23,145 bases of DNA from Oehlia diaphana (lineage: Eukaryota; Glomeromycota; Glomeromycetes; Glomerales; Glomeraceae). The notes under the pieces are model-generated. The model was not told the origin of the DNA and did not search any database. It was given only the letters and a program-made list of their open reading frames with translations. The stretch is from assembly GCA_003833135.1 (NCBI GenBank), contig QZLH01000184.1, positions 114,575-137,719 on the forward strand. The letters are read 5' to 3'. Of this stretch, positions 9,299 through 19,494 are shown in pieces; position 1 is the stretch's first letter; each line of letters begins with the position of its first letter. A program made the translations under genes and the position numbers.

Positions 9299-9335
9299 TC
9301 ACGTGATTTGGACGTATTATGTATTGTCACGTGAA
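9299..9335. promoter_or_regulatory. Pair of inverted CACGTGA E-box-type sites
   Basis: TTCACGTGA at 9299-9307 and its exact reverse complement TCACGTGAA at 9327-9335 lie 19 bp apart, about 125-165 bp upstream of the SUR7/PalI start. CACGTG is the core bound by bHLH factors such as Cbf1, Pho4 and USF types. The sequence after the first site (ATTTGGACG, then ATTATG) resembles a module found also at 12145-12196. Binding is inferred, not shown. Confidence 0.45.
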
Positions 9336-9766
9336 TTTGACTTTGACTAAGAAAATAAAGTTTATCAATAATCCAGGCAAAGTAGATCAGTCCCTGCAGC
9401 GCAGCGTCCTGTCTGTTTCTAAAAATAGATTTTTCACCGATATCATCCCGTGTTCTTCATTTTATTAAGATATTAAATTAACAAAAAAAAAAAGCATTTG
9501 AAAAATTTTCTAAAATTTAGATAAACTAGTTGAGATCTAATGTAAAATGTATACAAAAGATCTATACAGTCGAAATCGCTACTTATTTTTATTGACCATT
9601 TATTTTCTCATCCCCATTTTTAATAATCTACTGTATTACAATATATTAAATGATAATATTTTTGTTAATATTAAAATTAATGTAATAATATATAATCATA
9701 TATATACAAAATAATATATACTGCAAAGAGCCAACGACCAAATTATAGGACCTATTTAGAAAAGAT

Positions 9767-9862
9767 TGGTGAAATAAGTTAATTATTTTATATTACTGTT
9801 ATATTTGTTGAAATGACTTTTCACATCAGAATAATATAACACCGGATAGGTTTATTTCACCA
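9767..9862 (-). other. Foldback in the presumed 3' UTR of the G3BP-like gene
   Basis: TGGTGAAATAA at 9767-9777 is the exact reverse complement of TTATTTCACCA at 9852-9862. Nested inside, GTTATATT at 9798-9805 pairs with AATATAAC at 9833-9840. The structure starts 100 nt past the stop codon and could form in the transcript. It may equally be an old inverted-repeat insertion; there is no obvious flanking duplication. Confidence 0.35.
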
Positions 9863-9961
9863 TTGTTAATTGCTCAGTAGAGGGAGACCTTTAAATCATC
9901 ATTTGATAAATTTATCATGGAAAAAAGAAGAAAAGAACTTGTAAATTACATACCATTATTC

Positions 9962-11777
9962 TTATGATTTGGCAGGAGGACGAGTAGACATATTGCGTGC
10001 GTTGTTTCTATTTGCACGCTGTGAGTTTATACCATTATGAGAATAAGAATTGCGATGATATTCATATCGACGTGGCTCATGATATTTTGCTTTTCTTTCT
10101 TCAACAATAACTTGTCCAAAATTCGGGACATCAATTTCTTTTTGATTGAGAGCCTGTTGGTAAGCTTCTTGATTGCCAAATTCTACAAATGCACATGACT
10201 TGAAAAAAATTTAAAAATAAATTTTTAGGTAAACATTTGTGGTCATAAATAAACCGACACAATCAAATTATTCATTGTTACCTTTGCTATAACAACATCC
10301 ACATTTCTTACAGCTCCAAATTTTGAAAATGCTTTCTCAAGCGTCGTTTTGTTCATTCCATCGATGATTCCTTTGACATATAATGAAAATTCTAAATAGA
10401 AATAAAGTTAAGTAAACCTTATGTATAGATAAATGCAAGTTTAAAAAGTATTAAATACCTTTATTATTGACAGTATTGCCGCTGTTTCTTGTGTTCTGGT
10501 CTCTCTGATCTCTCTGATCTCTCTGATCTCTCTGGTCTCTCTGGTCTCTCTGGTCTCTCTGGTCTCTTTGGTCTCTTTGGTCACGATGTTCACGATTTGA
10601 TTGTTGAGATTGTGTCCTTGTTAACGGTGGCTGAACAACTCGTCCTTTAGATTCTGCTGCAAGCTGAGAATTACTCCACTTTTGGGAATCACTAGCAGCC
10701 AAATTAGCCCACGTAGAATGCTTCGATGGTGACCGTGATTCTGTAGGTGAAATTGTCTGATTGGTAGCATTTGAAGATGTAGTTGCCAACTTTTCAGTTT
10801 GTACATTGATCGGACTTGGCTGGACTTTTGAACGAACATCTGATAAATTAGAGTTTTCAATTTCGGTAGAATTTTCATCTACAACTTGATTTATTGAATC
10901 TTCTGTCGGGGACTTGGCTAAAGATGGAGGTTCCGTTTTTGTAGGCGGGATATCAGGGACACTGTCTTCGATTACTTTTGATTCTCGACTTGACTCTTGA
11001 ACCGATTCTTCATTAAGAGTCCCTGTAGATGAAACCGTATCTTCTCCATTAGCTGATTTTTCTTCATTTAATGTGGACAAACCATCTTCAATATACGATG
11101 GTTCTTGATCTATTGATTGTTGTTTATTAACGTTGATATTTTCATCTTTCAAATAACGAAATATATCGCTTAAAACGTAATATCTGTCATTGTCATCCGT
11201 ATGTTTGACAAGAATAACGGTACGAACAAACTTTTTATAAGCTTCGCCTTTATTGGAAATTTCTCCAATAACTTGAATAACCACTTTGCCGTCAAGAAAA
11301 TCCAGACTATCAACATTAATGATTTTTATCAATGTGTCTTTTAATTGCATTTCGGTAATATTTTTTTTGATTTCCTAATATAAAAATTTTATTAATTAAG
11401 AAAAATTTTTGTTAAATTTGAAAACATCTCTAATTAAAAACTTTTTCGCATATTCATATTGAGGCTCTTAAAGGCTTTTAATAACTTGAATAAAATTATG
11501 ACCAATATAGGAAGGTAACATGGTTTAGAAATACTAATTAAATATTTAAAAAATATAGAAATAAACTATTTTCTATAGTGTTCTTAACAAAGTATACCTG
11601 CTCTCCTTGACATATTTTAACTTCTTCGCCCTCCAAGCCACGAATAAGACTTGATTGCTTGTCATAAAATTGAAACAAAGTCTCAGGATTCTCTTTTAAG
11701 TGATTACAGTACTCTCGTACAAAAAGCCAACCAACTTCTTGCGCCGAACGGTTAGAATTATCATTTGCAGTAGACAT
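9962..11777 (-). CDS. G3BP-like RNA-binding protein: NTF2 domain plus RRM
   Basis: Exons are 11598-11777, 10459-11374, 10282-10391 and 9962-10198, joined by GT-AG introns to 480 residues. Residues ~12-130 are an NTF2-like domain (VGWLFVREYCNHLKENPETLFQFY split into two motifs by family comparison: VGWLFVREYCNHL and ETLFQFYDKQSSLIRG; later RYYVLSDIFRYL). Residues ~130-320 are acidic and Ser/Thr-rich, probably disordered. Residues 324-353 are ten perfect RDQ repeats. Residues ~367-438 form an RRM, with LYVKGI as RNP2-like and SCAFVEF as RNP1-like motif. The tail is Arg/Asn-rich. NTF2-acidic-RRM order is that of G3BP and of fungal Bre5/Nxt3 proteins, which act with a ubiquitin protease and in stress granules. 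A classical RGG box is not seen. Translation starts at 11777, giving the usual short lead before the NTF2 fold. It shares its promoter region with IleRS. Confidence 0.85.
10496..10585 (-). repeat. Ten tandem 9-bp coding repeats (Arg-Asp-Gln)
   Basis: Ten units begin at 10496, 10505, 10514, 10523, 10532, 10541, 10550, 10559, 10568 and 10577. On the coding strand they read AGAGACCAG with only synonymous changes (GAT for GAC, CAA for CAG, CGT for AGA). They lie in exon 2 of the G3BP-like gene, just before the RRM. The near-identity of the units implies recent expansion by slippage or unequal exchange. Confidence 0.95.
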
Positions 11778-11975
11778 TGTTTCCCAATAGAACTAAATAA
11801 AACTTGGTCTTTATTCCTGAGTAAAAAGTATAAAAAAGCACTCAAATTCAAAAGGAATCAAGCAAAAAAAAAAATCAATGAAATTTAATAAAAATCTGAT
11901 TAGTGACTCTCGTTTGACAAATTTGTAAGCAGTTAGTTTTGCCGGATTATTACACGTGACACCTGCGGTAAAGCC

Positions 11976-12221
11976 GATCTTCCCCAGTATCGCCAGAAAA
12001 TTTTTTCACCCCCACGTGACCCTAAATAATTTGTCACCCATGTCACATCCCTCCACTTTCTCATTTTTTATAAGTATTCTGGGGACAGATTTTTTTCGGT
12101 GTCTAAAATCCTATTTGTCACTCGTTATTCGTTATTCGTCACACGGTTAATTTCTTAATTCCAGCCAAATCTCATAATCCCGGCCAAAGTCACGTGGGGG
12201 TGAAAAAATTTTCTGGTAGAT
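11976..12221. mobile_element. MITE with 10-bp target duplication (Mutator-like size) in a divergent promoter
   Basis: A 10-bp direct repeat GGTAAAGCCG at 11966-11975 and 12222-12231 flanks a 246-bp segment. Both ends start ATCT when read inward. Positions 11993-12020 and 12189-12216 are a perfect 28-bp inverted repeat running from CCAGAAAA through a run of C to CACGTGAC. On the left an extra ~12 bases separate ATCT from this arm; on the right only one does. A 9-11-bp duplication is usual for Mutator-like elements. There is no coding capacity. The inside contains several GTCAC motifs and a module resembling one in the hAT-like MITE at 1512-1979. Confidence 0.65.
12145..12196 (-). repeat. CACGTGA-headed dispersed module
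   Basis: Read on the minus strand from 12196 it runs CACGTGACTTTGGCCGGG, then ATTATGAGATTTGG, then CTGGAATTAAGA. The plus strand at 1771-1811 gives CACGTGATTTATGGCCAG, then AATTATGAATTTG, then CTAAAATTAAGA, agreeing at about 37 of 47 aligned positions, with most differences G/A or C/T. A shorter match (CACGTGATTTGGACG, then ATTATG) is at 9300-9321. I have an impression that this module is common in Rhizophagus DNA, but I cannot verify it here. Confidence 0.5.
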
Positions 12222-12271
12222 GGTAAAGCCGTAAGCTGCGGATTTATTAAGTTACATAGAGTCAGTCAAAA

Positions 12272-12278
12272 TGAGTCA
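12272..12278. promoter_or_regulatory. Gcn4/AP-1-type site TGAGTCA upstream of IleRS
   Basis: TGAGTCA, the bZIP consensus bound by yeast Gcn4 and fungal Cpc1, lies 100 nt upstream of the IleRS start codon. General amino acid control is known to act on several fungal aminoacyl-tRNA synthetase genes, so the location makes sense. The site is outside the MITE and so is part of the ancestral promoter. By my estimate a TGASTCA match is expected in about 7% of 600-bp regions by chance. Confidence 0.45.
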
Positions 12279-12377
12279 ATTCTAGCACTATCTAACAAAG
12301 GAAAGATATACAATTTTTTTTTCGAATATAAATTAATAAAATGATCAAATATTTTTGGCCAAAAATTTTCGCAAAAA

Positions 12378-15300
12378 ATGTCCCAGACAGACGGTAATTT
12401 TAATAAAATGCAAAAATATTGTCTTTTAAAACTGTTAATACCTTTTAAGAAAGTTTAAGGCAAATTTACTTTTATAGGCCAGTTTAATTTTCCAAAAGAA
12501 GAAGAAAAAATCCTAGAATTTTGGCGTGAAATTGATGCTTTCAGAACACAAATTCGATTATCCGAAGGAAAGCCTTCCTTTTCTTTCTATGATGGACCTC
12601 CTTTCGCAACTGGATTGCCCCACTATGGGCATTTGTTAGCAGGCACAATAAAGGTATTTATTTAAGCAATCGCGACGTGTTATAGAAGGATCAAAGCTTG
12701 TAGAAATGAATAAAATTGATTCTCCATTAATTGAAATAGGACATTGTGACCAGATACGCTTCATTAACAGGACATTATGTTGAACGCCGATTTGGTTGGG
12801 ATTGCCATGGGCTTCCAGTCGAACATGAAATAGATAAAACTTTTAACATTAAGGTATAAGGAACAACTTAAAATCATGCTTATTATTATTTATATATTTA
12901 TATCAAATATCGCTACAGGGAAAAGATGATGTTTTGGCGATGGGTATAGATAAATATAATTACGAGTGCAGAAGCATTGTCATGCGGTATTCTGATGCTT
13001 GGCGAGAAACAGTAGAACGCATTGGTCGATGGATTGATTTTGATAATGATTATAAGACCCTTAATACATCTTTTATGGAAAGTGTTTGGTGGGTTTTCAG
13101 CCAACTTTATAAGAAAGATCAAGTATATCGTGGAGTTAGAATTATGCCTTTTTCTACTGCTTGTACAACTCCGATTGCAAATTTTGAGGCTGCTCAAAAT
13201 TACAAGGATGTTAATGATCCTGCAAGTAAGATCTATTTTTTCCCCTTATAGCCTAATTATCTTTATAATATATATGCGAATTATCATCTATTTCTTAGTT
13301 GTCGTTTCTTTCCCATTGGTTAATGAGCCTGAGACTTTATTACTTGCCTGGACAACAACTCCGTGGACCTTACCTAGCAATTTAGCACTTTGTACACATC
13401 CTGAATATGAGTATATTAAAATCAAGGATGAGCTGTCCGGACGAACATATGTACTTTTAGAAAAATGTTTGAACGTGTTATATAAGGATCCGAAAAAAGC
13501 AAAATATACTATAGAACAAAGGTTCTTTGGTAAAGACATGAAAGGATGGGAATATATTCCAATATTTGACTATTTTGTTTCCCAGGTATAAAAATTTAAT
13601 ATTCTTATTATCTATCTTAGATTTTAGAAATTTAATTGCTTATGTTATTACCATGTTAACATATAGTTTAAAGGTAGAGGGTTTATTGTTTTAAATGATA
13701 CATATGTTACGGATGATAGTGGAACAGGAATTGTGCACCAATCTCCAGCATTTGGCGAAGAGGATTATCGTATATGCCTCGAAAATAAAATTATTACTGA
13801 AGATGGGTTCCTTCCGTGCCCAGTTGATGAACAAGGTCGTTTCACTCAGGAAGTGGCCGATTTTGCCGGAATCTATGTTAAAGTACGTGTAATTATAAAG
13901 TATAAATTTAGAATAATGAAAATAATAACTATTTAATCTCTATTAGGAAGCAGATAAAAACATCCAAAAAATTTTGAAACAAAAAAACCGGTTAATTATT
14001 CAATCTCAATTGAAACATAGTTATCCTTTTTGCTGGCGGTAAGTAAGGAGTATTTAGGAATCATACGTGATATTCATACTTTAAGCTGTTTCTTAACTTT
14101 TTGGTGTTCGAATTAGATTGGTAACGCTTATAAAAATTTAGTTCAGATACGCCGTTGATATACAAAGCTGTTCCTTCGTGGTTTGTTAGGGTCAAACCAA
14201 TCATAGACAAATTACTAAAAAATAATAAAGAAAGTTATTGGTGAGTTAAGTATATTAGCAAAAATTTATAAATCTAATTAATTCATGATAGTCTAATGCT
14301 TTTTTGTTTCATTCAGGGTCCCTGAAGCTATTAAAGAAAAGCGATTTGTTAACTGGATCACAAATGCACGTGACTGGAACGTTTCTAGAAATCGTTATTG
14401 GGGTACTCCGATTCCTCTTTGGGTTAGCGATGACTATGAAGAGGTAAAAAATGTACCAATTTTTTTTTTTGCTTTTTTTAAAACTTTCGTGCTATCTCTC
14501 ATCAAAATGTTTCTAACATCACTCATTCCATTATTCATAGATTGTTTGTATTGGTTCGTTAGCAGAATTAGAAGAATTGTCCGGATGTGATAAATTAACT
14601 GATATTCATCGTGAAAAGGTTGATCAAATAACTATTCCTTCGAAAAAAGGAAAAGGTCAACTGAAAAGAGTAGAAGAAGTTTTTGACTGTTGGTTTGAAT
14701 CTGGCAGGTTTGAAGGATTTTTATAAGTTACTTTTCGCAGAATTTCACTGAAGTGTTTTATTTTACTAATAATGTTTATGAAAAAAAGCATGCCTTATGC
14801 ACAATGTCATTACCCTTTTGAAAATAAAGAAAGATTCGAATCCTCTTTTCCCGCTGACTTTATTGCAGAAGGTTTAGATCAAACACGAGGATGGTTTTAT
14901 ACTCTTATGGTATTATCAACGCATTTGTTTGATAAACCTGCATTTAAAAATTTGATCGTTAATGGTTTGGTCTTAGCATCGTATGTACTCATTTTATATT
15001 ACTAGGAATTGTGGAAATTTTAGCTAATTATTTTTTTTTTTTTTATTTAGTGATGGGAAAAAAATGAGCAAAAGTCTCAAAAACTATCCTGATCCTATGT
15101 TTATCATTAATGCTTATGGTGCTGATGCATTAAGGTTTGGGGTTTAAAAAACCTGTGTATATAAAATTTACATATATTGATATACTATGTTTTATTATGA
15201 AGGTTATATCTTATTAACTCTCCAGTAGTCCGTGCTGAACCATTGAGATTTAAAGAAGAGGGAGTTAAAGAAGTAATTTCAAAAATATTTTTGCCTTGGT

Positions 15301-17087
15301 ATAATGCCTATAGATTTTTCATATCACAAGTGGCCCTTCTTCAAAAGGTTGGTTTGATCTGATTCATTGTTCCGATAATGGAAAATAATTTGAATACTTA
15401 TTTATGTCTAATAATTAAATTTTCATTATGTACAGGAATCAGGCATAGAATTTCTTTACAATCCATTAGCAAAGAAATCAACAAATGTTATGGATAAATG
15501 GATTTTAGCATGTTCGCAAAGTCTGATAAAATTTGTGAGAGAAGAAATGAGAGGTAAAAAAAATTTCCATTTTTCTTCATTTCAAAAGCAATGTATTATT
15601 TCATGTTACAAGTTATTATTCATTACTAGCATATCGTTTATACACGGTTGTGCCTCGGCTACTTGGTTTGATTGAACAGCTGACAAACTGGTATGTTAGA
15701 TTTAACCGCAAGCGCCTGAAAGGAGAAAATGGCCCTGAAGATACTATAGATGCTCTCAACACACTTTATGAAGTATTATTTACGTTATGTCGTTCTATGG
15801 TAAAAATTTTAATCAATACACAATCTAGTCTTTGTTTAATTAAAAATTAAAAATCAATTTTTTTTTATAGTCTGCATTTACTCCTTTCCTTACCGAATAT
15901 ATGTACCAAAGATTACAGAAATATTTTCCATCATCCGGTACTAATGAGGAAGTTCGTTCAGTGCATTTCTTATCATTTCCAGAAGTTCGAGAAGAATATT
16001 TTGACTTAGAGATTGAAAGAATTGTTTCACGTATGCAAGCGGTTATTGACATGGGTCGCTATATCCGCGAGAAAAATAATATTGGTCTTAAGGTTTGAAA
16101 TTTTTTGTATATTATACCTTCGCAAAATTAATTAAATAATTATTTATAAACTTATTTATTGCATCATATAGACACCATTAAAAGAACTGATTGTCATTCA
16201 TTCAGACTCTCAATATCATTCTGATATCCTCTCATTGAAAAATTATATTATTGAGGTATCAATTAAATTCAATATATTTATTAAAAAAATCGGTGCATTT
16301 ACTTATAATGATTTCTAAATAATTAATAAGGAACTGAATGTTAAAAATCTTGTCGTCACATCTGAAGAAGATAAATTTGGTATTAAATATCGAGCAGAAG
16401 CAGACTGGAAAGTATTAGGTCAGAAACTGAAGAAAGATGCTGTAAAGATTAAAGAAGCTTTGCCTAAATTGACTTCTGAACAAGTCAAAGAATTTGTTAA
16501 AAATGGGGAGATTACAATTAATGGAATCAAAATTTTTGAAGAGGATTTACAAGTAGTCAGATACTTTGAGGATGCTAATAGTCATTATGAAACAAATAAC
16601 AATAAAGATGCTTTGATCCTTTTGGATATCCAAGTTTATCAAGATTTGCAAGAAGAAGGATATGCACGAGAAATTGTAAATCGTGTGCAAAGACTCAGGA
16701 AAAAGGTAAAATGATAATTATTTATTAATTAAAATATAATATTCTTTATAAATAAATATATAATATTTTACCGGTTAATAATTTTACAGGCAGGGTTGCA
16801 ACCTATTGATCCAATTTTAATGTATTATAAACTTACAAAGGATACTGAAAATCGGATTGAAAAAGTCCTACAATCTCAATCAGATTTTATTGTTAAAGTT
16901 TTGAAACGTCCTCTTTTACCTATTTCTGAAAAGTCTGAAAGTAGTGAAATTATTATAGAGGAAGAACAAGAGGTAAATATGATGATTAATTTATTTGATT
17001 TGTACTTATTATTAACCATATTTTATTTTTTCATGTTATTAGGTTAATGAATCAACTTTTATTTTATTTTTTATTAAAGATTGGTAA
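12378..17087 (+). CDS. ILS1: Cytosolic isoleucyl-tRNA synthetase
   Basis: Twenty exons: 12378-12393, 12478-12653, 12740-12853, 12919-13225, 13299-13585, 13667-13882, 13947-14038, 14142-14240, 14317-14443, 14541-14707, 14789-14980, 15051-15134, 15203-15347, 15436-15553, 15630-15799, 15871-16092, 16172-16255, 16331-16705, 16790-16972, 17043-17087. All junctions are GT-AG and the phases close to 1072 residues, the size of the yeast cytosolic enzyme. It charges tRNA-Ile with isoleucine using ATP. The HIGH motif is PHYGH at 53-57 and KMSKS is at 602-606. The CP1 editing domain has [11 protein letters not shown] (222-232) and [16 protein letters not shown] (319-334), whose Asp333 corresponds to the editing Asp. 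The anticodon-binding domain ([25 protein letters not shown]) and a eukaryote-type C-terminal extension follow. No mitochondrial presequence is seen. The last exon of 15 codons is the least certain; reading through its intron would give a different short tail. AATAAA at 17195-17200 may be the polyadenylation signal. Confidence 0.95.
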
Positions 17088-17784
17088 TATTTTTAAACCA
17101 TGAAAGCAATCAGTATTTAAATCCATCCATCATAATGTAATTTTTACTTACCATTTAATGATGTGTCACTACTTGTTTCTATCCATTGGAATATAATAAA
17201 TATAATATTTTAAATAGTTGATTAAAAATTTTAATTGATAACTATTCAACTAATAACTGCAATTGTTTAAATACATATAAGAAAATTTAAATAGTACATC
17301 TGTATTACATTTTATTTTTAAATGATTTTAAAATAAATAATATATAAATTTATTTTTAATATTTTATTATTTTTAAAAATATTAAAAAATTACTATTTTA
17401 CAAAAATATTTTGTGGTTTTTTTTTTGATAGTTCAAGTGCTTAAATATTTAAATTTATTTGATTTATACAAAAATATATAAAAATATATTATGCAGACTT
17501 ATAAATAAAATCCAATAAAATTATGCAGATTTTTATAGACTGATATTTTATTTACTATACAATAATAGACTAATTTTGCATACTGATATTATATAAAAAA
17601 CTTCAATTAATTAGGTTTATTTTAAATATTACATTGAATTTTACCTTTATTAGCTTTCATAAAATTGCAATTTTTTTATTTTTTTTCACTTTTATTAATT
17701 TTAGATTATCTTATATTACTATATTAGATTACTAGTTAAATAAAAAATCAATAAATATAAACCTTTTTTTAATTAATAAAAATA

Positions 17785-17975
17785 GAACCCCAAGCAATAT
17801 ATCAATAGATAACAAGAGATCGGCACAAATTTACTAATAGCTCTATGCATCTCTTCAGGGCCAGCACTATGTAATGCTGGTCAGAATTATCCAAAAAAGG
17901 AAATGATCTACACTCTTTTGGGCTCATTCTACGCAAACTCCGTATTGTTACCTTTTCATGTATTGTTTGGGATCC
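17785..17975. mobile_element. Small TIR element (MITE) with TA or 8-bp flanks
   Basis: A G+C-richer island starts GAACCCCAAGCAATATATC and the reverse complement of its right end is GGATCCCAAACAATACATG, matching at 14 of 19 positions; four of the five differences are transitions. TA flanks both ends (17783-17784 and 17976-17977), fitting a Tc1/mariner or Stowaway-like element. An 8-bp direct repeat TAAAAATA at 17777-17784 and 17978-17985 would instead suggest hAT. Inside is a short hairpin, CCAGCA at 17861-17866 with TGCTGG at 17875-17880. No frame is open across it. Confidence 0.55.
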
Positions 17976-19059
17976 TATAAAAATAACTATATGTAAATTA
18001 TTTATATATTGCTTTTTGATTTTATATTATAATTTATAAAATTGTTTAACAAGTTATTCATTATATTTAATATTTTTCTAACTCTTTAAATAATATATAT
18101 GATTTAAAATCTTTATCAGAATGAAAATAACTTTATAAATATATTTTATCTAATAAAAGTTTAGCTAATTGAAAACTATATATAAATCATAATTTTTCTT
18201 CTTATATAATTTGAACTTTTCTGGTTGGTAAAATTAATACCAGTTATTTAATAAATATCAAGTAAAAATTTTTTAAATATATTTACCTAATATAATTCTT
18301 TTGTATCAAATACCAATTTAAAATATTATTTATTATAAAATTTGTAAGAAAAACAATTAATAATAAATAAATATAAATGTATTGAAATATAGAATTTTTT
18401 TTTGAAAAACTCTTTCCATTACCATTCATAACCAAAATTTTATTAAATAATTTTTTTTATTTTTTTTGTTTTGCAAACTAAATAATATACTTCAAGTTTT
18501 ATTTAACAGAAATAATCCTTTGTGATTTTTAGTATAATTTTTGTAGTTTTATTTCATTTTCCTTATTTTTTTATATGTTTTTAGCTTGTATTTTTAGATT
18601 TTGTTCAATATTAATGTATTGATTGTCTAGTAAAATAGAATAAAATTCTAAATAAATATGTGGATATCTTTAAGTTCTAACTAGTACTAAGTGGACTTTT
18701 ACAAATGGAAGTACTATAAAAAAATGGACTCATAATGAACTTTTCTCTTAGACAAAAAGTTCATATAGTATACAAAGTAAAATGTTTTCTATAATGGTAG
18801 TCTAACCTACTTTGAAGTTTTGAATAAAGTTCAAGAAAAGTATAAAAAGGCTTTCCTATACCTTCAAAAACTTTATATATTTTTACAAGGTTTTAAATAA
18901 TACTCTAAAACTTTATTGACTGGCTCTCTTTACGCTTACCCAAGTCTTTTTCTTCAATAATAATGAATAACAAATATAGAAGAATCCTTTTATTTTAAAA
19001 CATTATCCGTTAAGTGATATCAGATTTGGAATTTTATTAGAACTAATGAACTTATAAGA

Positions 19060-19208
19060 GTACTGTCAGATATTACCTAATATTACTTTAATATAAGAAC
19101 TTATCCCCCCTAGATAAGATATGTTATATATATACTTCCTTATATATGCAACCTAAGATCTTTAGTTACCCTCCTCCCTCTAAAATATTAGGTAATATCT
19201 GACAGCAC
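19060..19208. mobile_element. 149-bp element with 25-bp inverted repeats
   Basis: Positions 19063-19084 and 19184-19205 are perfect 22-bp inverted repeats (starting CTGTCAGATATTACC). They extend outward to 19060 and 19208 with one mismatch, so both ends read GTRCTGTCAG inward. The 99-bp middle is not palindromic overall but has a small inner hairpin (CTTATC...GATAAG near 19099-19119). Non-coding and the right size for a MITE, but I could not find a flush target duplication, so the superfamily is open. Confidence 0.5.
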
Positions 19209-19494
19209 CTAATTAGTTGAACATTTAATCGATCCTGTAGACATTATCTTTAAATAATAGATGATTATTTCATTCAAACTTATCCATTTCAATTCATATA
19301 CATTAAGGGCTGTTAAAGATAAAAATAAAAATACCATCACCTATAATTATAGAGTATCATTTCATTTTTTTACTAATCAAAATCAAAAAAATTGGATATA
19401 TAGAAAATTGGCTAAAAATTAAATTAAAATTGAATAACATTACAAATTAGCACATCTGATTGATGCCATTCAGATAATTTGATAAAAATTTAGT

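Larger units (their letters stand above)
9176..9961. promoter_or_regulatory. Upstream region of the SUR7/PalI gene and 3' flank of the G3BP-like gene
   Basis: The 200 bases next to 9175 are the presumed promoter and 5' UTR of the SUR7/PalI gene and are much less AT-rich than the middle of the gap; they include the paired CACGTGA sites. The 9440-9720 part is AT-rich with no recognisable feature. The part next to 9962 is the presumed 3' UTR of the G3BP-like gene and includes a foldback listed separately. Confidence 0.5.
11778..12377. promoter_or_regulatory. Shared divergent promoter region of the G3BP-like gene and IleRS
   Basis: The 600 bases between two divergent start codons contain a 246-bp MITE, CACGTGAC sites at 11953-11960, 12013-12020 and (reverse) 12189-12196, and a TGAGTCA site at 12272-12278. 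Without the MITE and one copy of its duplication the region would be about 344 bp. Clear TATA boxes cannot be assigned in such AT-rich DNA. Confidence 0.6.

Noticed and set aside
10496..10585. CRISPR-like array
   Set aside because: The repeats are contiguous 9-bp coding units without spacers, inside a eukaryotic exon.
11956..12150. 64-codon open frame on the plus strand
   Set aside because: It lies across the MITE and the divergent promoter region and has no domain features; the inverted repeat explains the sequence better.
12341..12393. Upstream ATG as an alternative in-frame mitochondrial start for IleRS
   Set aside because: The peptide looks presequence-like, but it is out of frame with IleRS, and the visible alternative donor (12380) does not restore the phase.
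13022..13591. 189-codon open frame on the plus strand
   Set aside because: It starts in the wrong frame of IleRS exon 4 and reads through an intron; only its 3' half coincides with the real exon at 13299-13585.
18735..18764. 10-bp stem foldback around ATGAACTTTT
   Set aside because: Single short perfect stem in AT-rich DNA with no flanking duplication; not enough to call an element.
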